From contig NC_003228.3 in assembly GCF_000025985.1 (NCBI RefSeq), positions 3,224,001-3,288,000 of the forward strand: a stretch of DNA of 64,000 nt, read 5' to 3'. The translations under genes and the position numbers were made by a program. Of this stretch, positions 33,630-43,555 are shown piece after piece (positions within the stretch are counted from its first letter, which is position 1; every line of letters begins with the position of its first letter). Source of the DNA: Bacteroides fragilis NCTC 9343. GTDB lineage: Bacteria > Bacteroidota > Bacteroidia > Bacteroidales > Bacteroidaceae. The notes beneath the pieces are model-generated. The model ran no database searches and was not told the DNA's origin. It was given only the letters and a program-made list of their open reading frames with translations.

Positions 33630-34619
33630 ATGAACAACACCAATCCTTTAGTATCAATCATAGTACCGGTTTATAAAGTAGAACGCTACATACACCGTTC
33701 AATAGACAGCTTATTACGTCAGACTTATAATAATTTAGAAATTATCCTTGTGGATGACGGAAGTCCAGATAATTGTCCTTTCATTTGCGATAAATATGCA
33801 ATGCAAGATAATCGTATCCGTGTCATCCATAAATCCAATGGCGGCCTCTCTGATGCCCGTAATGCTGCACTAAATGTAATGACAGGACAATATGTCACTT
33901 TCGTAGATAGCGATGACTATATCGCAGACAACATGATCGAGAAATTCATCGAAACAGTAAAACTGTATCAATGTAATATGGTAGTTGCTGGAATGAATAT
34001 AATTGATAAAAATAATCAAATTTATGATTATCGCAGAACTCTAACATCTACACTTTCTACAGGCATCGATATAACCCGAAAACTATTAAAAGATGTTTTT
34101 CCTTTTAACTTCGTTTGTGCTAAAATCTTTGAATCATCCCTTTTTGAAGAAATTCGTTTTCCTGTAGGTCGCCATTACGAAGACACTGCTACCACATACA
34201 AGCTTACGCACAAATGTGAAAGAATCTATTGTATCGCTGATTGCCTCTATTTTTATGAATTGGAACGTGAAGGTAACATTACCTCTGAACTAAATACCTC
34301 CAAAGCCATTAAGAGTTACATAGATGGATGTTTAAACAGCCGGGAACAAATCTTTTTTTGTCAAAAGCATAAAGACTTTTCCGATTTACTTCCAGTGCTA
34401 ACCAAGCGTTTACAATTATGGGCTCTACTTGCAATACAATCTGCTATTAGTTTAGGATATAAAGAATATATGTTTTATTATCATCAGATAAGAATATATA
34501 TCCGCTCACTCTCTTATACGCAACGAATGACGCACCTTCAAATTGCACTAACATTTCCTATAATTTATTACTCACTCTATCCACTATTGTCGAGATTGAA
34601 GAAGATGTATAAGAATTAA
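33630..34619 (+). CDS. Glycosyltransferase family 2
   Basis: A 329-residue GT2 with VSIIVPVYKVERYIHRS, LVDDGSPDNCP, GGLSDARNAAL and FVDSDDYIAD, all in the expected places. It resembles the EpsJ-like group. The donor sugar is unknown. It is followed 13 bp later by an acetyltransferase. Confidence 0.92.
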   Translation: MNNTNPLVSIIVPVYKVERYIHRSIDSLLRQTYNNLEIILVDDGSPDNCPFICDKYAMQDNRIRVIHKSNGGLSDARNAALNVMTGQYVTFVDSDDYIADNMIEKFIETVKLYQCNMVVAGMNIIDKNNQIYDYRRTLTSTLSTGIDITRKLLKDVFPFNFVCAKIFESSLFEEIRFPVGRHYEDTATTYKLTHKCERIYCIADCLYFYELEREGNITSELNTSKAIKSYIDGCLNSREQIFFCQKHKDFSDLLPVLTKRLQLWALLAIQSAISLGYKEYMFYYHQIRIYIRSLSYTQRMTHLQIALTFPIIYYSLYPLLSRLKKMYKN

Positions 34620-34632
34620 GAGAATAACTAAT

Positions 34633-35184
34633 ATGAAGAAAATAAAAACAGCATTTGCTCTCCCGCTTTTTTGGCTACTCTTCAAAGTAAGCAAAGATAT
34701 GCACAAGATTCAAGTTGATGGACAAGCTTGGTGTCAGTGGCAACATAAGAACTTCACATTATGGAACATGTGTAGTTTATTTATAGGTTTCAAGGAGTTT
34801 CGCAACCTATTCTATTACCGCATAGGATATCTCCACCATCTGATAGAGTGGATTTTTCCCCGCATGACAAATTTATATATTACCACTCCTCGCTCCGATG
34901 TGGATAGCGGACTTATCATACAGCATGGTTTTGCCACTATTATATCAGCTAAACAAATAGGAAAGAATTGCAAAATATATCAGCAAGTTACCATTGGGTA
35001 TGACCATACTTTGCAGGCTCCTATAATAGGTGACAACGTAGAAATTTGTTGTGGAGCCAAAGTTATAGGTGGTGTCACTATTGGCAATAATGTCATCATC
35101 GGAGCCAATGCTGTTGTAATAAAAGACGTACCAAACAACTGTATAGTAGCGGGTGTACCTGCAAAAATTATAAAGAAAATATGA
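34633..35184 (+). CDS. Serine acetyltransferase-like hexapeptide-repeat protein
   Basis: A 183-residue protein. The C-terminal half is a left-handed beta-helix of [LIV]G-x4 repeats (IGDNVEICCGAKVIGGVTI, VIIGANAVVIKDVP) ending with CIVAGVPAKI, as in CysE/LacA-type O-acetyltransferases. The N-terminal half (RNLFYYRIG) matches capsule-locus members. It probably acetylates a sugar rather than serine. Its stop overlaps the next gene's start by 4 bp (ATGA). Confidence 0.87.
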   Translation: MKKIKTAFALPLFWLLFKVSKDMHKIQVDGQAWCQWQHKNFTLWNMCSLFIGFKEFRNLFYYRIGYLHHLIEWIFPRMTNLYITTPRSDVDSGLIIQHGFATIISAKQIGKNCKIYQQVTIGYDHTLQAPIIGDNVEICCGAKVIGGVTIGNNVIIGANAVVIKDVPNNCIVAGVPAKIIKKI

Positions 35185-36227
35185 TATATCTCATTTGCCA
35201 GGACTGGTCAAATACCAGCAATAATCATGCAGGTATAAAATACTTATGCAACCAAATTCAGGAGATGTATCCTGAAAGCTATAAAACCTTCGTTATTCCT
35301 GCCTTTTGGAATGACAGGTCAAAATCCCCCATTCGAATCATAGCAAGTTTACAATATCACTTTGCTCGATACAAGCACAGACTATACACGAAAAAGTTGT
35401 ACAATCACATAATATCAAAGCTACGAAAAGGAGATAAAATAATTCTTATGGAATACATGGAGAAATTTTTTCCCATGCTCCATTTTGCACAAAAAGTGAA
35501 AAGATATAAATTCAACATACCTCTCTACGCAATGGTTCACCTTGTTCCAAGCCGGTTGGAAAAAGGATTCTCAGACAAGAAAACATTTGATGAATGGACA
35601 ATCTGCATCGATAAATTTCTTACCCTTGGCCATTCATTAACCCAATTCCTTATTACCAAAGGGCTACCTGAAGATAAAGTTGTTACCACCTTTCATTATG
35701 TGGATGAATATTACCATAATAAAAGACCTGTACGTTTGCATAAGAATATCCGTGTAATAGCCATGGGTAATCAGATGAGAAACCTCAAACTACTAAAAAC
35801 AATCGTTGATAATAACCCTAATGTCAATTTTACCATTTGCCAAGGGGTAAATGATTTGTCATCCTATTTCCTGAAAAATACAAATGTCGAACTCATCCCA
35901 TTTGTTGAGGAATCCGAGTTACGACAGCACATGGCTAATGCCGATATATCGCTAAATGTCATGGAAGATACCGTAGGTAGTAATGTAATTGTCACATCAT
36001 TAGCTATGGGATTAGCTATGATTTGTAGCAATGTTGGTTCCATCAAAGACTATTGTGATGATAGTAACACTATATTTTGTAATAACTCTAATGTAGAAGA
36101 CTTCTCTCAGGCTATAACCGCATTACAAACAGATAGAATACGATTGAATACAATGCAACAATCGGCAGCCAATATGGGATTACAATTTACTATTGAGAAG
36201 TTTGTGAGACAAATAAGCGCATTATAA
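35181..36227 (+). CDS. Glycosyltransferase, GT-B type (GT4-like)
   Basis: A 348-residue protein with no strong family signature. The C-terminal half has a GT-B-like Rossmann pattern: IRVIAMGNQMRNLKLLKTIV, then FVEESELRQHMANADISLNV and the segment VIVTSLAMGLAMICSNVGSI, where GT4 enzymes bind the donor. The N-terminal half starts MIYLICQDWSNTSNNHAGI. Position between an acetyltransferase and the polymerase supports a glycosyltransferase. The stop overlaps the wzy start (TAATG). Confidence 0.7.
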   Translation: MIYLICQDWSNTSNNHAGIKYLCNQIQEMYPESYKTFVIPAFWNDRSKSPIRIIASLQYHFARYKHRLYTKKLYNHIISKLRKGDKIILMEYMEKFFPMLHFAQKVKRYKFNIPLYAMVHLVPSRLEKGFSDKKTFDEWTICIDKFLTLGHSLTQFLITKGLPEDKVVTTFHYVDEYYHNKRPVRLHKNIRVIAMGNQMRNLKLLKTIVDNNPNVNFTICQGVNDLSSYFLKNTNVELIPFVEESELRQHMANADISLNVMEDTVGSNVIVTSLAMGLAMICSNVGSIKDYCDDSNTIFCNNSNVEDFSQAITALQTDRIRLNTMQQSAANMGLQFTIEKFVRQISAL

Positions 36228-37393
36228 TGAATTTGGACCTTGACTTCATATTACTAAATTTACTGTTATTATATACATTCTGGAAAGCCGGTAGAAATAT
36301 CTCGCAAAGCATGGATTACTGGCATAATGCCGGATTGTGCGTAATCCTATTCTCTATTGTACAAGGCTGCCGATTTGCCAGAGGAAATGATTACTTTGCG
36401 TACTCCAGAATTTTCCGTGAAGGTAGCCTGCATGTCGAAAATCCATTTTTCTCAGTCATTAATGAATTACTCAGAATAGTTGGTATTAATGAGTATAGTT
36501 GTTTTATGGTGTATGCGTTCACATTTGCATTGTGCGCCATGATTTTTATGAAAGACTATCGCACGTATGCCAGATATATGTTCCCACTATTCTTGATAGG
36601 CTTCATGAACTTCGAAGAAAGCATGATACGCCAGGCATTCAGCTACTCTTTTTTCTTCCTATATTTGAAATATCTCTTTAAGTTGAAATTTAACAAGCCA
36701 AAGGATATATTGCATAACCATAAAAAATTAATATACTGCATAATATTTGCCATACTAACATTAGCCATACACACTGGCAATATTATAAGCTTATTTGTAA
36801 TCACCACCCTCTATATATTTTGGCGTAAACCTTTCCAGCCACAGTTTGCCATACCGATATATGTTGCGTGTGTCTACATATTACCACATATATTTAATTT
36901 CAATTGGCTGGAACCCATTTTAAGCTTTGCAGCAGACACAAACGAACGTGCAGCAGAATATGTGAAGAATGCTGACTATTGGTTTTCAGAAAAGGGTGAG
37001 AACGATCAGTATGATAAAAATTTTATCGTGGAAATTATTCAAGTGATAGGCTCTTCTGCATTGATGTATTTCGGATATAGACTAATCATAGAAAAGTTAC
37101 CCAAACATTATGCTCTGATAACAATGCTTAATACCTTTATTATTGGTTTGTGTATAGAGTCTATATTCGTAAAACTAGAAATTTTGCATCGTATAGGACA
37201 AACTCTAGATATTGTAGGTTACTTTGCTTTAGCAATAGTAGTATCCTATAAAACAATTAAACTAAAACCTATCCAAAAAGTAGCCTATGTCTGTCTCCTT
37301 TGGTTTGTTTATTACTACGTAAAATACTTATTCTTCAGTGGGCGTACTATGTTCATCTGGGATACCCATTATCCTTTTTTCAAATTTATATAA
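36227..37393 (+). CDS. wzy: EpsG-family polysaccharide polymerase (Wzy)
   Basis: This 388-residue protein has ten or more membrane helices and the EpsG signature GCRFARGNDYFAYSRIFREG near residue 45, where a conserved Arg and Asp lie at the start of a periplasmic loop. It joins repeat units in the periplasm. It is the only polymerase candidate in the cluster. Confidence 0.85.
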   Translation: MNLDLDFILLNLLLLYTFWKAGRNISQSMDYWHNAGLCVILFSIVQGCRFARGNDYFAYSRIFREGSLHVENPFFSVINELLRIVGINEYSCFMVYAFTFALCAMIFMKDYRTYARYMFPLFLIGFMNFEESMIRQAFSYSFFFLYLKYLFKLKFNKPKDILHNHKKLIYCIIFAILTLAIHTGNIISLFVITTLYIFWRKPFQPQFAIPIYVACVYILPHIFNFNWLEPILSFAADTNERAAEYVKNADYWFSEKGENDQYDKNFIVEIIQVIGSSALMYFGYRLIIEKLPKHYALITMLNTFIIGLCIESIFVKLEILHRIGQTLDIVGYFALAIVVSYKTIKLKPIQKVAYVCLLWFVYYYVKYLFFSGRTMFIWDTHYPFFKFI

Positions 37394-37434
37394 GTCACTG
37401 AAAATACCACGTACCCCCAAAAATAACATAATCT

Positions 37435-38463
37435 ATGATACCTAAAGTTTCAGTTATAGTACCAATATATAATGTAGAAAAATATCTAGACCAATGTGTA
37501 CAGGCACTTCTTGCACAAACACTATCAGATATAGAAATTATTCTAATTGATGATGAGTCTCCTGACAATTGTCCAAAGATATGTGATGATTATGCCGCTC
37601 AATACCCTAACATAAAGGTTATTCATAAAAAAAATGCAGGGCTGGGTATGGCTTGTAACAGTGGCTTAGATGTAGCTACGGGAGAGTATGTGGCATTTTG
37701 CGACTCTGATGATTATGTAGATTCTGACATGTATATGACCATGTATAATGTAGCCCAAAAATATACCTGTGATGCTGTTTTTACAGGCTTAAAACGAATA
37801 ACAATGGCTGGCATCCCTACAGGAACAGTGACTCATCAAAAAGAATTTAAACTATACAAAAATAAAAATGAAATTCATACGCTTCTAAAAGATTTAATAG
37901 CTTCAGATCCTTATGCACGCGAGGAGCGCGCTATTCAAGTATCCGCTAAGGTAGTCCTCTACCGTCGTAATTTGATAGAAAAAAAACATCTACGATTCGT
38001 ATCAGAACGTATATTACCTTCCGAAGACTTGATATTCAATGTAGATGTATTGGCTAATAGTAATATTGTATGTGTACTACCACAAACCTTCTATAACTAT
38101 CGGACAAATCCGATCTCAATTTCGCACACAATAAAAAAAGATAAATTCAGCCTTTTTAAACAATTATATATAGAGATAACCGACCGTTGCCATCGATTAG
38201 GAGTGGAAGACAATGTACAACTACGGATACAAAGAATGTTCCTCGGTTACACACGCAACTATATATGCAACATACTCAATTCTAGCATAACAAACATTGA
38301 GAAGAAACAAATTACTTCTTCAATATGTAAAGACGGTATTTGGAAACCCATTTGGAAAACATATCCTCTGTCAGTAATGCCTTTACCACATAGAATATTT
38401 ACATTCGCTATGCGTCATAATTTCTATTCATTACTGTTAGTATTAGCAAAAATCAAGAAATAA
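37435..38463 (+). CDS. Glycosyltransferase family 2
   Basis: A 342-residue GT2 with VSVIVPIYNVEKYLDQC, IEIILIDDESPDNCP and FCDSDDYVDS. The usual DDGS is DDES here, and the SARN motif reads GMACNSGL, so the donor pocket may differ from the other three GT2 enzymes. The 41-bp gap after wzy is longer than most in this operon but holds no recognisable promoter. Confidence 0.88.
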   Translation: MIPKVSVIVPIYNVEKYLDQCVQALLAQTLSDIEIILIDDESPDNCPKICDDYAAQYPNIKVIHKKNAGLGMACNSGLDVATGEYVAFCDSDDYVDSDMYMTMYNVAQKYTCDAVFTGLKRITMAGIPTGTVTHQKEFKLYKNKNEIHTLLKDLIASDPYAREERAIQVSAKVVLYRRNLIEKKHLRFVSERILPSEDLIFNVDVLANSNIVCVLPQTFYNYRTNPISISHTIKKDKFSLFKQLYIEITDRCHRLGVEDNVQLRIQRMFLGYTRNYICNILNSSITNIEKKQITSSICKDGIWKPIWKTYPLSVMPLPHRIFTFAMRHNFYSLLLVLAKIKK

Positions 38464-38467
38464 TCAT

Positions 38468-39490
38468 ATGTACAAGGCTCCCCCAAGAGACATCAGCATT
38501 GACATTCTAAAATGTATCGCAGCTATTATGATAACCAACTCACATATGGATATTCTATATGGAGACTATTCCTATCTAGCCACTGGTGGGGCGATAGGTG
38601 ATGCACTGTTCTTTTTTTGCTCTGGTTACACCTTATTTTTAGGTCGGGATATGGATTTCTTTAACTGGTATAAACGAAGAATAAACCGTATCTATCCGAC
38701 AGTGTTTACATGGGCGCTAATTGCAGCGGTATTTTTCGATCAGCGTTATGATATGCCAGAAATACTAATCAAAGGCGGTGGTTGGTTTGTAAGCTGCATC
38801 ATGATTTATTATGTAGTACTGTGGTTTATACGTAAATTTCTTAAGAAACATCTTAAATGGGTGTTTTTCATGGCAGCAACTATAACGCTTCTGTGGTACT
38901 TTGTACTAGGCTTTGGTGAAAAAAGCGGTAATAATATGTATGGATGGAATTACTTTAAATGGTGCTATTATTTCTTATTTATGCTTTTAGGATCTATGAT
39001 GGGATTAAAAAGAAACCTGAATAAAAAAACATATCCGTTTTTCGAAGGATTATATGACAAACACATCCATATTATCCCAATCTTTCTAAAACTATTGATA
39101 TGTATAGTTCTATTTTTTGGATTATGTTGGTTTAAGTGCCAAACAGGTATAGGATGGGAACTATTGCAAATATCATCACTAATTCCTCTATTGGGCACTA
39201 CATATTATTTTTGGAGATTGTCCAACACAAAATTATTAACCCAAGCATATCATCATCATCTGACAGGTCCTATCATTCGTTTCATCAGTGGGCTCTGCTT
39301 GGAGATATATTTAGTACAATACAACTTGTTCACTGACAAACTTAATAATATTTTCCCATTAAATCTATTAGTAATATTTTCCACTATTCTTGTTACAGCT
39401 TACCTTCTCCGCTGTCTTTCCCGAATATGGAGTCAGACTTTTAAAGATGGGGATTATGACTGGCGGGCTGTAACCAAACTTTACAGTTAA
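38468..39490 (+). CDS. Acyltransferase 3 family membrane protein
   Basis: A 340-residue protein with about ten membrane helices. It begins RDISIDILKCIAAIMITNSH with the conserved His, and contains GDALFFFCSGYTLFLGRD. It probably O-acetylates a capsule sugar and is not closely similar to the family member at 28216. It starts 4 bp after the GT2 gene. Confidence 0.85.
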   Translation: MYKAPPRDISIDILKCIAAIMITNSHMDILYGDYSYLATGGAIGDALFFFCSGYTLFLGRDMDFFNWYKRRINRIYPTVFTWALIAAVFFDQRYDMPEILIKGGGWFVSCIMIYYVVLWFIRKFLKKHLKWVFFMAATITLLWYFVLGFGEKSGNNMYGWNYFKWCYYFLFMLLGSMMGLKRNLNKKTYPFFEGLYDKHIHIIPIFLKLLICIVLFFGLCWFKCQTGIGWELLQISSLIPLLGTTYYFWRLSNTKLLTQAYHHHLTGPIIRFISGLCLEIYLVQYNLFTDKLNNIFPLNLLVIFSTILVTAYLLRCLSRIWSQTFKDGDYDWRAVTKLYS

Positions 39491-39502
39491 CATAAGAATA
39501 TT

Positions 39503-40066
39503 ATGATACAATCAAAAAAAGACTTAAAATATTATTTATCCGAGGACCTGAAGCGTTTCAATAATCATAAGCCTAATATAAAAGACTGGTTATTACACAA
39601 TGAAATATGGTATATCTTCCACTATATTCGTCATTTGCGTTATGTGGAATATTATAAAAACACCAACAAAAATAAAATTCTATTTTTCTACCATTTTTTC
39701 CGTTATAAACGACTAGGTTTCAAACTAAAAATAACTATTTATCCTAATACTATTGGAGCAGGTTTAAGGATCTATCATGTGGGAGATTTTATTCATATTG
39801 GGGCACAGTGTCATATAGGACATAATTGCACACTACTTCCTGGAGTAGTATTTGGTAACAAGTATGAGAAAGCAACTGACACACAAATAATTGCAGGCAA
39901 CAATTGCTACTTTGGACTCGGAGCCAAAATTTTCGGTTCCATTATAATAGGAAACAACGTTACCATAGGAGCAAATGCAGTGGTCACAAAGGATATTCCA
40001 GATAACGCCATAGTTGGTGGGATACCAGCAAAAGTATTAAGATTCAAAGAAATAAATATACTATAA
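39503..40066 (+). CDS. Serine acetyltransferase-like hexapeptide-repeat protein
   Basis: A 187-residue protein. The beta-helix starts near residue 85 (GAGLRIYHVGDFIHIGAQCH, IGHNCTLLPGVVFG) and ends with VTIGANAVVTKDIPDNAIVG and IPAKVL. The N-terminal region has WYIFHYIRHLRYVEYYK, similar in layout to the gene at 34633. It is a probable sugar O-acetyltransferase. Confidence 0.87.
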   Translation: MIQSKKDLKYYLSEDLKRFNNHKPNIKDWLLHNEIWYIFHYIRHLRYVEYYKNTNKNKILFFYHFFRYKRLGFKLKITIYPNTIGAGLRIYHVGDFIHIGAQCHIGHNCTLLPGVVFGNKYEKATDTQIIAGNNCYFGLGAKIFGSIIIGNNVTIGANAVVTKDIPDNAIVGGIPAKVLRFKEINIL

Positions 40067-40080
40067 AACCATTATTATCT

Positions 40081-41112
40081 ATGCCTAAAGTTTTAGTAGT
40101 GGCCACCTCTCGTAAAACCAAAGGAGGAATCACTTCTGTAGTAAAAGCACATGAAACAGGAGAACAATGGAAAAAGTTTCATTGTAAATGGATTGAAACA
40201 CATCGGGATGGAAATAGCGTAAGAAAATTATGGTATTTAGCTACAGCCTTAATAGAATATATTTGTCTTCTACCTTTCTATGATATTGTACATATACATG
40301 TAGGATTAAGAACATCAGTCAATAGAAAACTTATATTTGCACGGATTGCTCTTCTGTTTAGAAAGAAAATTATTGTTCACTTTCATCCAGCAACGGAAAA
40401 GCATCTATTCGATCCTATGTTTAGTGGCAATATAAAGTATTTATTCGAACTATCTAATAAACTTCTTGTACTATCTCCCAAATGGATAGAATGGATAAAC
40501 GAAGCATACCGAGGGAATAAATATAATATACAAGTGCTTTATAATCCATGCCCGAGTGTGAAACGAAGCATTCAAAGAGAAAATTATATTCTATATGCAG
40601 GGATTCTATCAGACAGAAAAGGCTACAACCGACTTATTGAAGCATTCAGTAAAATTGCTGCAAAATATCCAGATTGGAAAATAAAATTCGCAGGAAATGG
40701 AGAAATTGAAAAAGGTAAATCCTTGGCTGTTAAATTTGGTATAGAACAACAAACTGAATTCCTGGGTTGGATAGCCGGCAATACAAAAGAGAGTATATTT
40801 CAACATGCTTCCATTTATTGTTTGCCCAGTTGGGGAGAAGGATTTCCCATGGGAGTAATAGATGCAATTGCTTATGGAATTCCTGTCATTACAACTCCTG
40901 TAGGAGGATTAGAAAAAGTTTTTCACGACGGTATTGATGCTATGATTTATGAAACTTACGATTTAAAGATGTTGGCTGACAAATTAGAACAATTAATAAA
41001 ATCGGAGACTTATAGGAATAGTATAGTAAACGAAGCAGATAAATTGGTATGTAGCGACTTTAATATCATCACTATTTGCAATAAAATTGAAAAAATATAT
41101 GAGAACATGTAG
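40081..41112 (+). CDS. Glycosyltransferase family 4
   Basis: A 343-residue GT-B enzyme. The C-terminal donor domain shows YAGILSDRKGYNRLIEAF, FLGWIAGNTK, and the E-x7-E-type motif in LPSWGEGFPMGVIDAIAYG. The N-terminal HIHVGLRTSVNRK is the acceptor side. It overlaps the following Fe-S gene by about 14 bp. Confidence 0.92.
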   Translation: MPKVLVVATSRKTKGGITSVVKAHETGEQWKKFHCKWIETHRDGNSVRKLWYLATALIEYICLLPFYDIVHIHVGLRTSVNRKLIFARIALLFRKKIIVHFHPATEKHLFDPMFSGNIKYLFELSNKLLVLSPKWIEWINEAYRGNKYNIQVLYNPCPSVKRSIQRENYILYAGILSDRKGYNRLIEAFSKIAAKYPDWKIKFAGNGEIEKGKSLAVKFGIEQQTEFLGWIAGNTKESIFQHASIYCLPSWGEGFPMGVIDAIAYGIPVITTPVGGLEKVFHDGIDAMIYETYDLKMLADKLEQLIKSETYRNSIVNEADKLVCSDFNIITICNKIEKIYENM

Positions 41113-42361
41113 TCCTCGCCTAGCAAAAGAAAAATACTGCACCGGATGTATGGCTTGCAGTGATGCATGTACACATGATGCTATCAAGATTGTGGAAAAG
41201 AACTGTATGCCATTTGTGAAAGTAGATACCCATAAATGCATGAATTGTCATTTGTGTGAAAAAGCATGTCCGATAATAACTCCTGTAAAAAAGAACAGAG
41301 CTGAAGAAATGAATGTATATGGAGGTTGGGCCAATGATGAACAGACCCGCATTGATGCAGCCTCCGGAGGTGGTTTTTCTGGTTTAGCACAAAGCTTTTT
41401 CCACCTGCATAAAGAAGATAAAGTTGCCGTCATTGGAGCTACACTCGCAAACAATAGAGTATATCATCAATTAATAGAGCAGGAAAAGGATATTGTGTTA
41501 TTAACTAATAGCAAATATATACAAAGCGATACTCAAGGAATATATAAAGAAGTTATAGAGAGACTAAAAACCGGATATTGGATATTATTTTCAGGGTGTC
41601 CATGTCAAATAGCAGGATTATATGGCTTTTTAGGTAAAAAGAGGGATAGTGAACGGCTTATAACAATTGAGGTTGTATGTCACGGTATTGCCAGTTATGA
41701 AGCTCTTGATCTTCATTTAAAATACTATAACTCCTCACGTATATATCGTTTTCGAGATAAACGACACGGCACACAAGATTGGAAACAGTCGCAATGTACT
41801 ACTATTGAACAGAATGGAGAAGAAATAAAATTGAAACGGAAGGATGACATGTTTTACGCTATTTATGCAGGATGGATGCTCGACCGAAAGAGTTGTAGCA
41901 ATTGCCAGTTTGCGGAAATAAATAGGGTAGCGGATATTACAATAGCAGATTTTTGGGGATTACAGGTACCAGACTATTATAAACAGGGTGTATCACTTAT
42001 CATAGCCAACAATAACAAAGCAGATACCATGATAAAAGCAGCGGATGCGATTTATACTTTCAAAGAATCACTACGTACAGCAATTAATGGAAATCCGCAT
42101 TTATTTACAGGGTACAAACTAATTCAATTCCATCCAATAGTGATGTGGCCTGACTTCTTCCGAAAGATTCTTCCTAAACGAATACGGTTCAAGATATTAA
42201 CCAACAGAATGCCATACAAACTATTTTGGGCACTCTATAAATTGGGAACAATATATCTGGTTAAGTACCAAAAGAAACAATTAATCAGTAAATTTCAGAA
42301 AGATGATAACCTACTTAAATTGTTAAATAATGCAAATAGGGGGGGGGGTAAAATGGCCTAA
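41099..42361 (+). CDS. Fe-S protein of the F420 dehydrogenase beta-subunit family, copy 2, ending in a G10 tract
   Basis: About 420 residues. N-terminal Cys groups CTGCMACSDACTHDAI and CMNCHLCEKACPI indicate two 4Fe-4S clusters, followed by the same domain as the protein at 29255 (AASGGGFSGL, FSGCPCQIAGLYGFL, DFWGLQVPDYY). The C-terminus is longer, with a basic tail. The last codons run through ten consecutive G (42339-42348), giving NRGGGKMA. A one-base loss would extend the protein to a TGA overlapping the next gene's ATG. The start at 41099 is chosen over TTG at 41087. Confidence 0.85.
   Translation: MRTCSPRLAKEKYCTGCMACSDACTHDAIKIVEKNCMPFVKVDTHKCMNCHLCEKACPIITPVKKNRAEEMNVYGGWANDEQTRIDAASGGGFSGLAQSFFHLHKEDKVAVIGATLANNRVYHQLIEQEKDIVLLTNSKYIQSDTQGIYKEVIERLKTGYWILFSGCPCQIAGLYGFLGKKRDSERLITIEVVCHGIASYEALDLHLKYYNSSRIYRFRDKRHGTQDWKQSQCTTIEQNGEEIKLKRKDDMFYAIYAGWMLDRKSCSNCQFAEINRVADITIADFWGLQVPDYYKQGVSLIIANNNKADTMIKAADAIYTFKESLRTAINGNPHLFTGYKLIQFHPIVMWPDFFRKILPKRIRFKILTNRMPYKLFWALYKLGTIYLVKYQKKQLISKFQKDDNLLKLLNNANRGGGKMA
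42339..42348 (+). repeat. Poly-G tract of ten bases
   Basis: This is an outlying homopolymer in AT-rich DNA, five codons before a stop. G9 would give a 4-bp ATGA overlap with the next gene; G11 would stop immediately after the tract. It is a classic site for slipped-strand length change. Confidence 0.9.
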
Positions 42362-42391
42362 GCCCAATTACAATAACAAAAAAATATACAA

Positions 42392-43555
42392 ATGAAAATT
42401 GGAATAATCACTATTTGCAAAGTAAACAACTATGGAGCAGAGCTACAAGCTTTTGCAACGCAGAAGAAATTGGAACAAATGGGACATAATGCAGAGATAA
42501 TAAATTACCTTTATTATAAAGACTGGCATTTTAAAGACACTCCCCTATCACAACCATTTGTACCTTTAGACATGAAAGGTAAACTAAGCTACTGGATAAA
42601 ATACAGACTAATGAGTTGGGTAGTAAATAAGGTATTACCTATATTCAATGGGAACATGAGACGAAGGTTACACAACTATCAATCATTTATAGATAGTGAG
42701 CGCTTTTCAGCTCAATACAAATCAATGGATGAGTTGTACAAGACTTACCCTAAGTATGACATTTATATGGTAGGAAGTGATCAAGTATGGAATCCTTCAG
42801 CTTCTTCTTCTATTGAACCTTACTTTCTAACTTTTGCTCCGAAAAATGCTCCTAAAGTGACTTATGCTTCTTCATTTGGTGTAGCATCAATAGCACCTAA
42901 TCTAAGCAAACGCTATGCAAAGCTGTTGAACAATCTAGACACAATTGCAGTAAGGGAACAGAGCGGAGTTGAACTCGTAAAACAACTGACTGGACGTGAG
43001 GCAAAATTAGTTGTTGATCCCACTCTACTATTGAGTAAAGCAGATTGGGAACCTTATATGAAACCTTTAGCAAAAATATCTACCCAGTACATATTGATTT
43101 ACCAATTATTTCCATCACAAACAGTAATAGATGTAGCATTAAAAATAGGCAAAGAGAAAAATCTCCCAGTATATAATATTTGTAAACGGGCTTACGGAAT
43201 GAAAAAAATTGTCGGAATCAACAATATCCTGGATGCCGGTCCTTCAGAATTCCTTTGGCTGATAGCTAACGCTACTTGTATGGTGACCAATTCTTTTCAT
43301 GGTACTGCATTCTCTGTGAATTTTGCAACACCTTTTTGTTGCGTACTAAACCGTAAAAGGAAAAACAATGGACGGATGATTTCATTTCTGGACAAAGTAG
43401 ATATGAGTAATCGCATACTATACGAAGATTCCATAGCAGAATTAAATGTAATGACTGCATGTAGTGAAGTGACCAACAATCACTTGAGATTATTGGTCAA
43501 CAACTCAATAGATTACCTCAAAAGTATAATAGAGAATAAAGAACAAAAATGCTAA
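42392..43555 (+). CDS. Polysaccharide pyruvyl transferase family protein, copy 2
   Basis: A 387-residue protein starting KIGIITICKVNNYGAELQAF, with IYMVGSDQVWNPS, AVREQSGVELV and VTNSFHGTAFSVNF. It has the same family and neighbour (an Fe-S F420-type protein) as the gene at 30415 but is clearly divergent from it. The 30-bp gap to the preceding gene would vanish if the G10 tract were G9. It overlaps the next gene by 7 bp. Confidence 0.9.
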   Translation: MKIGIITICKVNNYGAELQAFATQKKLEQMGHNAEIINYLYYKDWHFKDTPLSQPFVPLDMKGKLSYWIKYRLMSWVVNKVLPIFNGNMRRRLHNYQSFIDSERFSAQYKSMDELYKTYPKYDIYMVGSDQVWNPSASSSIEPYFLTFAPKNAPKVTYASSFGVASIAPNLSKRYAKLLNNLDTIAVREQSGVELVKQLTGREAKLVVDPTLLLSKADWEPYMKPLAKISTQYILIYQLFPSQTVIDVALKIGKEKNLPVYNICKRAYGMKKIVGINNILDAGPSEFLWLIANATCMVTNSFHGTAFSVNFATPFCCVLNRKRKNNGRMISFLDKVDMSNRILYEDSIAELNVMTACSEVTNNHLRLLVNNSIDYLKSIIENKEQKC

